Source: Massilia psychrophila (GTDB lineage Bacteria; Pseudomonadota; Gammaproteobacteria; Burkholderiales; Burkholderiaceae_D). From it: a DNA stretch of 64,000 bases. How positions within the stretch are numbered: the first letter of the stretch is position 1; every line of letters begins with the position of its first letter. The notes beneath the pieces were generated by a model. The model did no database searches. It was not told the origin of the DNA and was given only the letters and a program-made list of their open reading frames with translations. Below, one piece after another: positions 50,947-58,486 of the stretch. Location of the stretch: positions 16,413 through 80,412 of the forward strand of contig NZ_PDOB01000021.1 in assembly GCF_002760665.1 (NCBI RefSeq), written 5' to 3'. The translations under genes and the position numbers were made by a program.

Positions 50947-52338
50947 TTAAACCTGGGTCTGACCCAGAGAGCGGGTCAGACCCTGACGGCAGACCCTGAC
51001 GGCAGACGCCTGGGGCAAAATTAGCGTCACGGCCAGGCCGCCGCCGTCGCGGTTGGCCAGCACGATGCGCCCGCCATGTGCCTCGGCGATCTCGCGCGCC
51101 AGCGCCAGCCCGAGGCCCGTGCCGGCGCGCTTGGTGGAGTAGAACGGCACCAGCGCGTTGGTCAGCACCGCATCGATCATGCCCTCGCCGCGATCGGCGA
51201 CTTCGATGCGCAGCACGTCTGCCACCTGCCTGACGTGCAGCTCGACCTGGTCGGGCGGGGAGCCCGATTCGTGGGCGTTCTTGAGCAAATTGAGCAGCGC
51301 CTGCTCCATCTGCGCCGGATCGAAGCAGGCCGGCGTCGATAGCGCCGCGCCAGCCAGCCGGAACGTCGCCTGGGACGTCAGCCGCGCCAGGAAAACGTCC
51401 CAGGCGCACGCTTCGAGGCGCGGCGTCGGCAGCTTGGCGAAGCGGGCGTAGCCGAGAATAAAACGTTCCAGGTGGCGGCTGCGCTCTTCGATCGTCTCGA
51501 GAATTTGCGGCAGCCGCTCGGTCTGGCCGCGCCGCACCAGCTCCGCGCCCGAGTGCGCCAGCGACGTCAGCGGCGCCAGCGAATTGTTCAGTTCATGGCT
51601 GATTACCCGGATCACCTTCTTCCAGGTCTGTACTTCCTGGCGCCGCAGTTCGACCGTCAGCTGGCGCAGCAGCAGCAGTTCGTGGCGCCGTCCGTTCAGG
51701 CTGAAACTGCGGCGCGCCAGGTGGTACACCTCTTCGTCCTCGTCCTTGTCCTCGCCGGTGGTGAACAGGCCGTCGCCGCCGCGCGCGACCGCTTCGCGCA
51801 AAGCGGCGCTGCACTGGTCGAGGATGGCGTCGACCTGATGGCCTTCCAGCTTCCTGCCCTGGCCCAGCAACTGGCGCGCGGCCAGGTTGGCGTACACGAC
51901 GGTACGCGTGTTGGCGGCGCCTTCGGCCACCAGCAGCATCGCCACCGGCGTGTTCTGCACCATCGTGTCGAGCAGCAGTTCACGCTGCATCAGGTCGAGC
52001 CGCTGCTCGCGCAAGACGTTCCCCAGCGCGTTGTGGGCGGCAACCAAATCGGACAGTTCGTCGTTGTGCGGCCAATGCAGGCTGAACGAAAAGTCGCCGT
52101 CCTGGTAGCTGGTGACGGTGCCCTCCAGAGCGCGGAACAGCGACAGGATCGGAGCGATCTGGGCACGCATGGCGATGACCGACATCGGTACCAAGCACGC
52201 GAGGCAGATGGCGAACACGGTGGCGGGGCGGCCCGGCAGCAGATGGTCGAGCAGCAGCGCCATCAGGATGCCCATCGCCAGCAAGGTGCCGACCAGCGCC
52301 GACCAGCGCGTCACCAGCGAAAGACGCAAGCGCTTCAT
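50947..52338 (-). CDS. NtrY-like sensor histidine kinase
   Basis: A 463-residue membrane kinase: two transmembrane segments (about 13-33 and 41-58), a HAMP-like linker, a PAS-like region (about 115-225), the phospho-acceptor His248 in VISHELNNSLAPLTS, and an ATPase domain with N-box LLNLLKNAHESG, G1 DRGEGM and G2 GTGLGLALA. The NtrY/PilS-like H-box fits pairing with a sigma-54-type response regulator, which is encoded directly upstream and overlaps it by 4 bases. The last 19 or so residues (after LILPQA) are encoded by 13-base tandem repeats and a REP-like palindrome rather than by kinase sequence. Confidence 0.92.
   Translation of the reverse strand: MKRLRLSLVTRWSALVGTLLAMGILMALLLDHLLPGRPATVFAICLACLVPMSVIAMRAQIAPILSLFRALEGTVTSYQDGDFSFSLHWPHNDELSDLVAAHNALGNVLREQRLDLMQRELLLDTMVQNTPVAMLLVAEGAANTRTVVYANLAARQLLGQGRKLEGHQVDAILDQCSAALREAVARGGDGLFTTGEDKDEDEEVYHLARRSFSLNGRRHELLLLRQLTVELRRQEVQTWKKVIRVISHELNNSLAPLTSLAHSGAELVRRGQTERLPQILETIEERSRHLERFILGYARFAKLPTPRLEACAWDVFLARLTSQATFRLAGAALSTPACFDPAQMEQALLNLLKNAHESGSPPDQVELHVRQVADVLRIEVADRGEGMIDAVLTNALVPFYSTKRAGTGLGLALAREIAEAHGGRIVLANRDGGGLAVTLILPQASAVRVCRQGLTRSLGQTQV
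50955..50983 (+). repeat. REP-like GGGTCTGACCC palindrome, right copy
   Basis: GGGTCTGACCC and GGGTCAGACCC arms around AGAGAGC; same orientation as the copy at 49935-49964. It overlaps the 3' end of the histidine kinase gene and supplies its last codons before the stop. Confidence 0.75.
50980..51005 (+). repeat. 13-base tandem duplication
   Basis: ACCCTGACGGCAG occurs twice in a row, directly beside the REP-like palindrome and inside the 3' end of the kinase gene. A 13-base unit is not a multiple of three, so each copy gain or loss would shift the kinase C-terminus. Confidence 0.8.
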
Positions 52339-53687
52339 CCCGGACGAGGGACGCCGAGCCGCTCCATGCGCCGGTACAGCGCCTGGCGCGACAGCCCCAG
52401 TTCACTGGCGGCCTGTGCCACCACGCCGTTGGCGCGCGCCAGCGCCTGCGCGACGCAATCGCGGTCCGGTTCTGCGTTGTCGCCCACTAGCGCGGAAGTT
52501 GTCGTTATCAACCCGGCAGGCAGTCCCAGATCGGCCGCATTGATGACGGCGCCGCCCGCCAGCAGGCAGGCGCGGGCGATGACGTTTTTCAGTTCCCGCA
52601 CGTTGCCCGGCCAGCCGTGCGCCATCAGCGCCGCTTCGGCGCCGCTTGACAAGCGCTTGCCGGCTGCCAGGAAGCTGGCCGCCAGCGGCAGGATGTCGCC
52701 GGCGCGCGCGGCCAGCGGCGCCAGCCGCAGTTCGATCAGGTTGAGCCGGTAGAACAGGTCTTCGCGGAAGGTGCCGGCGCGGATCATCGCCGGCAGGTCG
52801 GCGTTGGTGGCGCTGATGACGCGCACCTTGACCTGGCGCTCGCGGTTCGAGCCGAGCCGCTCGAAGCGGCCGGTCTCGAGCACCCGCAGCAGTTTCATCT
52901 GGCCGGCCAGCGGCAGGTTGCCGATTTCGTCGAGGAACAGGGTGCCGCCGTCGGCCGCCTCGAATTTTCCCTCGCGCGCCTTGGAGGCGCCGGTGTAGGC
53001 GCCGGCGTCGGCGCCGAACAGTTCAGCCTCGATCAGTTCGGCCGGCAGCGCGCCGCAGTTGAGGATGACGTACGGGCCGAGCGCCACCTGCGAATTGGCT
53101 TGAATGATGTCGGCGATGCGTTCCTTGCCGGTGCCGTTCGGGCCGCTGATCAGCACCGGCACGTCGGCCCGCGCGACCTGGCAGGCCAGGTGCAGCACGC
53201 GCTCGGTCGACGGGTCCTGCCACACCATGCCGCGCAGGTCGAATCGCTCTTCGAGGTCGCGCCGCTGGCGCCGCTCGCGCCGCGCGCGTTCGGCCAGCGC
53301 GCGGTTGGCCTGGCCCAGTTCGATCAGGTTGGTGACGGTGGCGATCAGCCGGTCGTCGTTCCACGGCTTGGCCAAGTAGTCGGCGGCGCCCGACCTGACC
53401 AGCTCGACCGCGGCGTCGAGGTGGGTCCAGGCGGTCAGCAGGATCACCGGCAGGTCGGGGTGGCGCTTGCGGATCTCGCGAAACAGCACCGCGCCTTCGG
53501 CCCCCGAGGTGGTGTCGGCGGAAAAATTCATGTCCTGGATGACCAGGTCGACATTTGCGTGTTCCAGCACAGCCAGGCCCTGTTCGGGCGACGCCGCGCG
53601 CAGTGTATCGATGTCGTGCAGCGAAAACAGCACGTCGAGTGCGATGGCGACGGCGGCGTTGTCGTCGATGATCAGGATGGTAGGCAT
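52335..53687 (-). CDS. NtrC-family sigma-54-dependent response regulator
   Basis: A 450-residue activator: receiver domain (1-125) with acidic pocket Asp8-Asp9, phospho-acceptor Asp52 (VIQDMNFS) and LTAWTHLDA / AKPW; AAA+ domain (about 150-380) with Walker A GPNGTGKE, the sigma-54 contact loop GAYTGA (residues 229-234, Tyr in place of the usual Phe) and Walker [11 protein letters not shown]; and a Fis-type helix-turn-helix at the end ([19 protein letters not shown]). I start at ATG 53687 (MPTILIID). The frame upstream is open but covers the neighbouring permease gene on the same strand. It ends overlapping the kinase start. It probably drives the adaptor-ABC operon through the sigma-54 promoter at 58373-58388. 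Confidence 0.93.
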   Translation of the reverse strand: MPTILIIDDNAAVAIALDVLFSLHDIDTLRAASPEQGLAVLEHANVDLVIQDMNFSADTTSGAEGAVLFREIRKRHPDLPVILLTAWTHLDAAVELVRSGAADYLAKPWNDDRLIATVTNLIELGQANRALAERARRERRQRRDLEERFDLRGMVWQDPSTERVLHLACQVARADVPVLISGPNGTGKERIADIIQANSQVALGPYVILNCGALPAELIEAELFGADAGAYTGASKAREGKFEAADGGTLFLDEIGNLPLAGQMKLLRVLETGRFERLGSNRERQVKVRVISATNADLPAMIRAGTFREDLFYRLNLIELRLAPLAARAGDILPLAASFLAAGKRLSSGAEAALMAHGWPGNVRELKNVIARACLLAGGAVINAADLGLPAGLITTTSALVGDNAEPDRDCVAQALARANGVVAQAASELGLSRQALYRRMERLGVPRPG

Positions 53688-53716
53688 GTTGCTAGGATAC
53701 CATCTGGCAACGCGCT

Positions 53717-54958
53717 TCAGGCACTGCGGGTGGCAATGGCCGGCGATATCGTTGCCGCGCGCCAGGCCGGCCCATACACCGCCAACACGCCGAGCGCCCA
53801 GAACACGCCGGCGCCGGCCCACAGGTAAGCCAGCGGCAGCCTGGCCATCTCGAGCTGCGACACCAGCACCTGGTTCAGGCCGATTGCCAGCAGCACGCCG
53901 GCGATCACGCCGACACTGGTGATCATAAAATTCTCGGCGACGAAGTAACGCAGGATGTCGACCCGGCGTGCGCCGAGCGCGCGGCGTACGCCGATCTGCT
54001 TGCGGCGCTGCGTCACCCACAGGCTGGCCATGCCGACGATGCCGCTGGCGGTGATCAACAGCAGCAGCACGCTGACCGTCACCAGCATCCACGACAGCGC
54101 GTTGTCGGCGCGGTAGCGCTCCTTGCGGTCGTCGGCCACCGTCTTCGCTTTCAGGATCACCGGGAAGGCAGCGGCGCGGCGCAGCGCAGCTTCGGCTTCC
54201 TTCATCACACGCTCGCGCTGGCCCGGTTCGGCGCGCATGACATACAGTGAGCCATGGCCACTGGACAGGCGCATCGGCACGATGGTGGAATATTCGCCGC
54301 GCTCTTCCACCGACGCGTTCTGGGTCTGCAGCCGTTCGACCACGCCCACCACAGGCGCACCGTTGGCGCCTTCGCCGGTGCCGAAATAGAGCGTCTTGCC
54401 AATGACGCTGGCGGCGCCCGGCCACACCTTCGCGGCCAGCGCGCGGGTGACGATTATCGCCTTCGGATTGGTGCTGTCGTCGTTTTTGTTCTTGTCGGCA
54501 TCGATCACTTCGTCGGGCCGGAAATCGCGCCCTTCGACCAGCTTCAGGCCCAAGGTCTGCACCAGCGAGTCGGACGAATAATAGTACGCCGCGTCGGCGC
54601 TCGGCTGGACCTGCTTGCGGTCGGCTGCGACGCTGCTGGTCCAGCCCGCATTCGACATCGGCATCTGGTTGGCGAACGCTATCGAGGCGACGCCGCCGAC
54701 GGCGCGCAGCGTCGCCGTCTCGGCCTTCTGGGTGGCAACCTGCTCGTTATGGTCGCCCTGGCGCAGGTGGCGCACATGAATGTAAAACAGCGCGCTTTCG
54801 TCGGCCAGGCCGCTCGGGCGCGCTGCCACTGCCTGGCGCAGGTTGACGATGTGCAGGGCGTTGGCCAGGATCGCCAGGCTGATGGCCACTTGCAGCGCCA
54901 CCAGGATGGCGCCGGTTTTGCTGCGTAACAGCGCCGACAGGATTGGACGGAATTCCAT
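53717..54958 (-). CDS. MacB/FtsX-type ABC transporter permease, second copy
   Basis: A 413-residue permease: one N-terminal membrane helix (about 15-37), a large periplasmic MacB-core-like domain, and three C-terminal helices (about 275-300, 325-350, 365-390) with the FtsX signature QRRKQIGVRRALGARRVDIL. No ATPase is fused, so it relies on the separate ATPase at 56296-57036. AGGAG stands six bases before ATG 54958. It follows the other permease by 8 bases and probably forms a heterodimer with it. Confidence 0.9.
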   Translation of the reverse strand: MEFRPILSALLRSKTGAILVALQVAISLAILANALHIVNLRQAVAARPSGLADESALFYIHVRHLRQGDHNEQVATQKAETATLRAVGGVASIAFANQMPMSNAGWTSSVAADRKQVQPSADAAYYYSSDSLVQTLGLKLVEGRDFRPDEVIDADKNKNDDSTNPKAIIVTRALAAKVWPGAASVIGKTLYFGTGEGANGAPVVGVVERLQTQNASVEERGEYSTIVPMRLSSGHGSLYVMRAEPGQRERVMKEAEAALRRAAAFPVILKAKTVADDRKERYRADNALSWMLVTVSVLLLLITASGIVGMASLWVTQRRKQIGVRRALGARRVDILRYFVAENFMITSVGVIAGVLLAIGLNQVLVSQLEMARLPLAYLWAGAGVFWALGVLAVYGPAWRAATISPAIATRSA

Positions 54959-54966
54959 GATGTCTC

Positions 54967-56286
54967 CTATTGCGATTTGAGTTGAATGGCCGGCGTCACC
55001 TGGCAGGCACGCCAGGTTGGCAGCAGGCCGGCCAGCAGTGCCGCCAGCAGCGACAGGGAAAAAGTCAGGCCGAGCATGGCGAAGTCCATGTGCGCAACCA
55101 CCGACAGCTCTTGCGAGGACATGGCGATCAGCGCCAGGGCGCCGAACGACAGCAGCAGCCCGAGGAGACCGCCGGCCAGTCCGACCACCGCGGTCTCGGT
55201 CAGGAACTGCTGAAAAATGTCGCGGCGTGCGGCGCCCAGGGCGCGCCGCACGCCCACTTCGGATGCGCGCACCGAAAACTTCGCCAGCAGCAGGCCGATG
55301 GTGTTGACCAGGCAAAGCAGCAGGAAGCCGAAGGCCAGCCAGGCCGCCAGCCGGCTGTCGTTGCCGACTACCTTCATGTGTTCGAGCCATTCCATGACGT
55401 CGAACAGCTGGTTGTCGCCCTTGCGTTTCAGGCGTCCAAGCTTGCGCTGGTCGCTGGCGTAATTGTCCAGGTAGTTCTGCAGGTCGGCGCGCCCGGCGCC
55501 GGTGCTGGTTTCGAAGAAAAAGCCGAGCCAGGTGCACTCCGAATCGAGCAGTCCCTGCCAGCCCGGTTCGCGGCGGGAACGGCAGCTCATGCCGCCATTG
55601 AGGTCGGCCTTGTGCCGGATCGCGGTGGCGAACGGCAGCATGATGTCGTCTTGCTGGCCGAACGCGCCGGGGCCGCCGACCAGTGCGTAGAATTTCGGCA
55701 GCGGCTGCCAGGCCCGCAGTACGCCGACCACCTGGAATTCATGGCCCATCATGCGCAGGCGCTGGCCGACCGGATTGACGGCGCCGAACAGCTTCTCGGC
55801 CATCGCGCCGCTCAGCACCACGACGTCGGCGGCGGCCTTGTCGTCCGCTTCGCTCCACGGCTGGCCGTACAGGAAGGGAACGTCGAACATGGCGAAGAAA
55901 TCGCGGGTCGGCGCGGTGCCCTGCGCCGATATCACGGGTAAATCGTGGCGCGCCGGCTCGATCGGCGCCGCGATGCCATACAGCGCGGTGCGGCGCTCGC
56001 CCTGGCCGCTTTTGAGGAAGTTCTGCGCATCGATATAGCTCAACTGGTCATCGCGGTTGTGCTCCTTGTCGGCCGGGTTGTCGCCCTCCAGCGGGCCGTT
56101 GTCGACCAGCGGCACGAACAGCCGCTCGCTTTTTTGCGGAATCGGATTGCTCGACATCACATGCAGGATGGTCAGCGTCGACACGCTGGCCGCCACGCCG
56201 ATTGCCAGCGTCAGCACCATCAGCGCGGTCAGCGCCGGGTTGCGGCGCAGGCTGCGCACGCCAAGCTTGAGATAATAGGAAAACAT
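54967..56286 (-). CDS. MacB/FtsX-type ABC transporter permease, first copy
   Basis: A 439-residue permease with an N-terminal helix (about 18-42), a periplasmic MacB-like domain (50-300) and three C-terminal helices. The FtsX motif appears as ASEVGVRRALGAARRDIFQQF. It starts 9 bases after the ATPase stop with a serviceable ribosome site (AAGGAG). Together with the second permease, the ATPase and the HlyD-type adaptor it makes a MacAB-like tripartite export or envelope mechanotransmission unit; the cargo is unknown. Confidence 0.9.
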   Translation of the reverse strand: MFSYYLKLGVRSLRRNPALTALMVLTLAIGVAASVSTLTILHVMSSNPIPQKSERLFVPLVDNGPLEGDNPADKEHNRDDQLSYIDAQNFLKSGQGERRTALYGIAAPIEPARHDLPVISAQGTAPTRDFFAMFDVPFLYGQPWSEADDKAAADVVVLSGAMAEKLFGAVNPVGQRLRMMGHEFQVVGVLRAWQPLPKFYALVGGPGAFGQQDDIMLPFATAIRHKADLNGGMSCRSRREPGWQGLLDSECTWLGFFFETSTGAGRADLQNYLDNYASDQRKLGRLKRKGDNQLFDVMEWLEHMKVVGNDSRLAAWLAFGFLLLCLVNTIGLLLAKFSVRASEVGVRRALGAARRDIFQQFLTETAVVGLAGGLLGLLLSFGALALIAMSSQELSVVAHMDFAMLGLTFSLSLLAALLAGLLPTWRACQVTPAIQLKSQ

Positions 56287-56295
56287 GGCGACTCC

Positions 56296-57036
56296 TTATG
56301 CGACGTGGCCGGCGGCGTTGGCCTCGGTGTGTGCCTCGGTGTTGGCCTCAAACAGCGACGCTCCCTTGCGCACCAGGTCCGACACCTGGCCGTCGATGAT
56401 GTGGACGTTGCGCTGCGAGCGCACCGCCAGTTCCGGATCGTGCGTCACCATCAGGATGGTGGTGCCCTGGGCGTTGATTTCTTCGAGCAGCTCCATCACG
56501 CTGCGCGCCATCTGGGTGTCGAGGTTGCCGGTCGGCTCGTCGGCCAGCAGCAGCTTCGGGCTGCCGGCCAGCGCGCGCGCGATCGCCACGCGCTGCTGCT
56601 GTCCGCCCGACAGCTCGGCCGGGTAATGCTTCATGCGCGAGGCCAGGCCGACTTTGGCCAGCGCGTCCTCGATGCGCTCCTTGCGCTCTCTAGCGTTGAA
56701 GCCGCGGTAGCGCAGCGGCACGTCGACGTTATCGAACAGCGACAGGTCGGGGATCAAATTAAACCCTTGGAAGATAAAACCGAGTTTTTCGTTGCGCAGG
56801 CGCGAACGGGCGTTGTCGTCCATGCCCTTGACGTTGACGCCATCGAGGATGTACTCGCCGTCGGTGAATTCCTCGAGCAGGCCGGCGATGTTCAAAAAGC
56901 TCGTCTTGCCCGAGCCGGACGGACCGGTGACGGTGACGAATTCGCCCTGGTTGACCTGGATTTCGAAGCCGCGCAGCGCGTGCGTTTCGATCATGTGGGT
57001 GCGATACACCTTACTAAGATTAGTCATGCGCAGCAT
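56296..57036 (-). CDS. ABC transporter ATPase (LolD/MacB type)
   Basis: A 246-residue cytoplasmic ATPase with Walker A GPSGSGKT, Q-loop FQGFNLIPDLS, signature LSGGQQQR, Walker B LLLADEPTGNLD and switch His in MVTHDPE. The GNLD extension is typical of the LolD/MacB/FtsE group that drives MacB-fold permeases. The C-terminal 25 residues are a Glu/Ala/His-rich tail not needed by the family. AAGGAAG precedes ATG 57036. Second gene of the operon, 35 bases after the adaptor. Confidence 0.94.
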   Translation of the reverse strand: MLRMTNLSKVYRTHMIETHALRGFEIQVNQGEFVTVTGPSGSGKTSFLNIAGLLEEFTDGEYILDGVNVKGMDDNARSRLRNEKLGFIFQGFNLIPDLSLFDNVDVPLRYRGFNARERKERIEDALAKVGLASRMKHYPAELSGGQQQRVAIARALAGSPKLLLADEPTGNLDTQMARSVMELLEEINAQGTTILMVTHDPELAVRSQRNVHIIDGQVSDLVRKGASLFEANTEAHTEANAAGHVA

Positions 57037-57071
57037 GGGACTTCCTTTATTGTTGACGTTATTGGTTGACG

Positions 57072-58340
57072 CTATTGATTGATCGTTACGCGCGCGGCGT
57101 TATTGAAACTGTCGGTGCCGGCGATGACGACCTTGTCGCCGACTTTGACGCCCGACAGGATCTCGACCGCCGTGACGCTGGTGGCGCCGAGCGATATCGG
57201 CGTGCGCACCGCAATCGAGTCGTGCATCACGTAGGCGAAGCGGCCGCCTTCGCTGTCGACGAACGGGCCGCGCGGCAGCATCACCACGTTCGGCTTTTCC
57301 TCGATCAGCAAGCGGGCCGTTACGCGCTGGCTTTGGCGCAGCCCCTTCGGCTGGACGCCGTCGAAACGCACCCGCGCCAGCACCTGGTTCTTGATCACTT
57401 CCGGCGACAGCGCCGACAGCTTGCCGGTGGCGCGTGTGTCGCCCAGCATAATTTCTGCCGTCATGCCCAGGCCCATGTCGGCGACGTAGGTCTCGGGCAC
57501 CTCGAGTTCGACTTCCAGTTTCGACAGGTCGACCAGCGTCATCAACGGCGTGTTGGCCGCCACCACGCTGCGGTTCTGCACGTTCAGGGTGCCCACAAAA
57601 CCGTCGACCGGCGCGCGCACGGTCAGTTCGTCGAAGCGGCGCCGGGCGTTCGCCAGCGACAGGCGCTGGCGGTCCAGTTCATTGACCTTGGTTTTGAGCG
57701 CCAGCGCGACGTCTTCGCTTTCCAGGGCGGCCGCCTTGGTAGCGTGGCTGGCGCGGATCTGCGCCGAACTCAGGGCGTCCTTCGCCTTCTGGAAATCGAT
57801 CTTGGCGATGATGCCCACTTGCCCCACGCTGTCATAGCGCTCGAGCGTGCGCTGGGCCGACAGGCGGTCGATCTCGGCGCTGTCGGCCTCGCGCTGGGCC
57901 AGCAGTTTTTGCTTCTTGGCCAAGATCTGCTGGCGCGCCACTTCCGCCTCCAACTGCGAATAGCTCGACTGCTCGCGCTTCAAGGCGTCCATCAGGTCGG
58001 GCGACTCGAGGACCGCCAGCACATCGCCTTTTTTCACGGCGTCGCCGGCGTTGGTCTTGAGAGTGACGGTGGACAGCGCGGTGGCATACAGGGTCGGGCT
58101 GATGGCGGCGACGACGCGGCCGTTGACGGAAGCGTCGCGCACCAGCGTGCCGCGGCCTACTTCGGCGATGCGCAACCGGGCGGCGCTGACCGAATGCTCA
58201 CTGCTGCGCCAGGCCGACAGCAGCAGCGTGGCGCCGGCCACGGCGAGCACCAGGGCGCCGGCCCAGAAGGCGCGCTGCCTGAATTTGCGCGCCGGGGCAG
58301 GGGTAAGGACGGCGTCTTGGGATGAGGTGTCGCGGATCAT
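57072..58340 (-). CDS. MacA-like periplasmic adaptor (HlyD/RND family)
   Basis: A 422-residue membrane-fusion protein: one N-terminal membrane helix (about 24-44), barrel-sandwich half motif (VKKGDVLAVLESPDL ... APVDGFVGTLNVQ), an extended coiled-coil hairpin in between (about 115-220, rich in Gln/Ala/Leu/Arg), and a beta-barrel domain. It bridges the permeases to an outer-membrane channel, which is not encoded here. First gene of the operon; a sigma-54-type promoter lies 33 to 48 bases upstream of the start. Confidence 0.9.
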   Translation of the reverse strand: MIRDTSSQDAVLTPAPARKFRQRAFWAGALVLAVAGATLLLSAWRSSEHSVSAARLRIAEVGRGTLVRDASVNGRVVAAISPTLYATALSTVTLKTNAGDAVKKGDVLAVLESPDLMDALKREQSSYSQLEAEVARQQILAKKQKLLAQREADSAEIDRLSAQRTLERYDSVGQVGIIAKIDFQKAKDALSSAQIRASHATKAAALESEDVALALKTKVNELDRQRLSLANARRRFDELTVRAPVDGFVGTLNVQNRSVVAANTPLMTLVDLSKLEVELEVPETYVADMGLGMTAEIMLGDTRATGKLSALSPEVIKNQVLARVRFDGVQPKGLRQSQRVTARLLIEEKPNVVMLPRGPFVDSEGGRFAYVMHDSIAVRTPISLGATSVTAVEILSGVKVGDKVVIAGTDSFNNAARVTINQ

Positions 58341-58372
58341 GGCAGTCGGTCTGGTATCGATACAAACCGTAT

Positions 58373-58388
58373 TGCACGATCTGTGCCA
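58373..58388 (-). promoter_or_regulatory. Sigma-54-type promoter of the adaptor-ABC operon
   Basis: On the minus strand TGGCACAGATCGTGCA matches the -24/-12 consensus TGGCAC-N5-TTGCA at all but one position. The invariant GG and GC are separated by exactly ten bases. The operon it would drive encodes its own NtrC-type activator. Transcription would begin about 20 bases before the adaptor start codon. Confidence 0.75.
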
Positions 58389-58424
58389 ACTGCTAAGTCA
58401 TTGACTTTAAATCACAATTTTTTT

Positions 58425-58439
58425 GCGGACGGTGTCCGC
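58425..58439. promoter_or_regulatory. Activator-site palindrome 1 (CGGAC-N3-GTCCG)
   Basis: GCGGACGGTGTCCGC is a perfect dyad centred about 70 bases upstream of the predicted sigma-54 start point. A second copy of the same core lies at 58454-58466. Likely upstream binding sites for the operon's NtrC-type regulator. Confidence 0.6.
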
Positions 58440-58453
58440 TGGCATCCGCTGGA

Positions 58454-58466
58454 CGGACAGTGTCCG
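58454..58466. promoter_or_regulatory. Activator-site palindrome 2 (CGGAC-N3-GTCCG)
   Basis: CGGACAGTGTCCG, a perfect dyad 28 bases (centre to centre) from palindrome 1, so nearly on the same face of the helix after three turns less a few bases. It lies about 20 bases beyond the stop codon of the upstream phosphoethanolamine-transferase-like gene. Confidence 0.6.
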
Positions 58467-58486
58467 GCAGGTATGCAGGCCGGCCG

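Noticed and set aside
53688..55537. Extended open frames upstream of the response regulator and the second permease starts
   Set aside because: They read the adjacent gene in the wrong frame; receiver-domain and permease N-termini fix the starts at 53687 and 54958.
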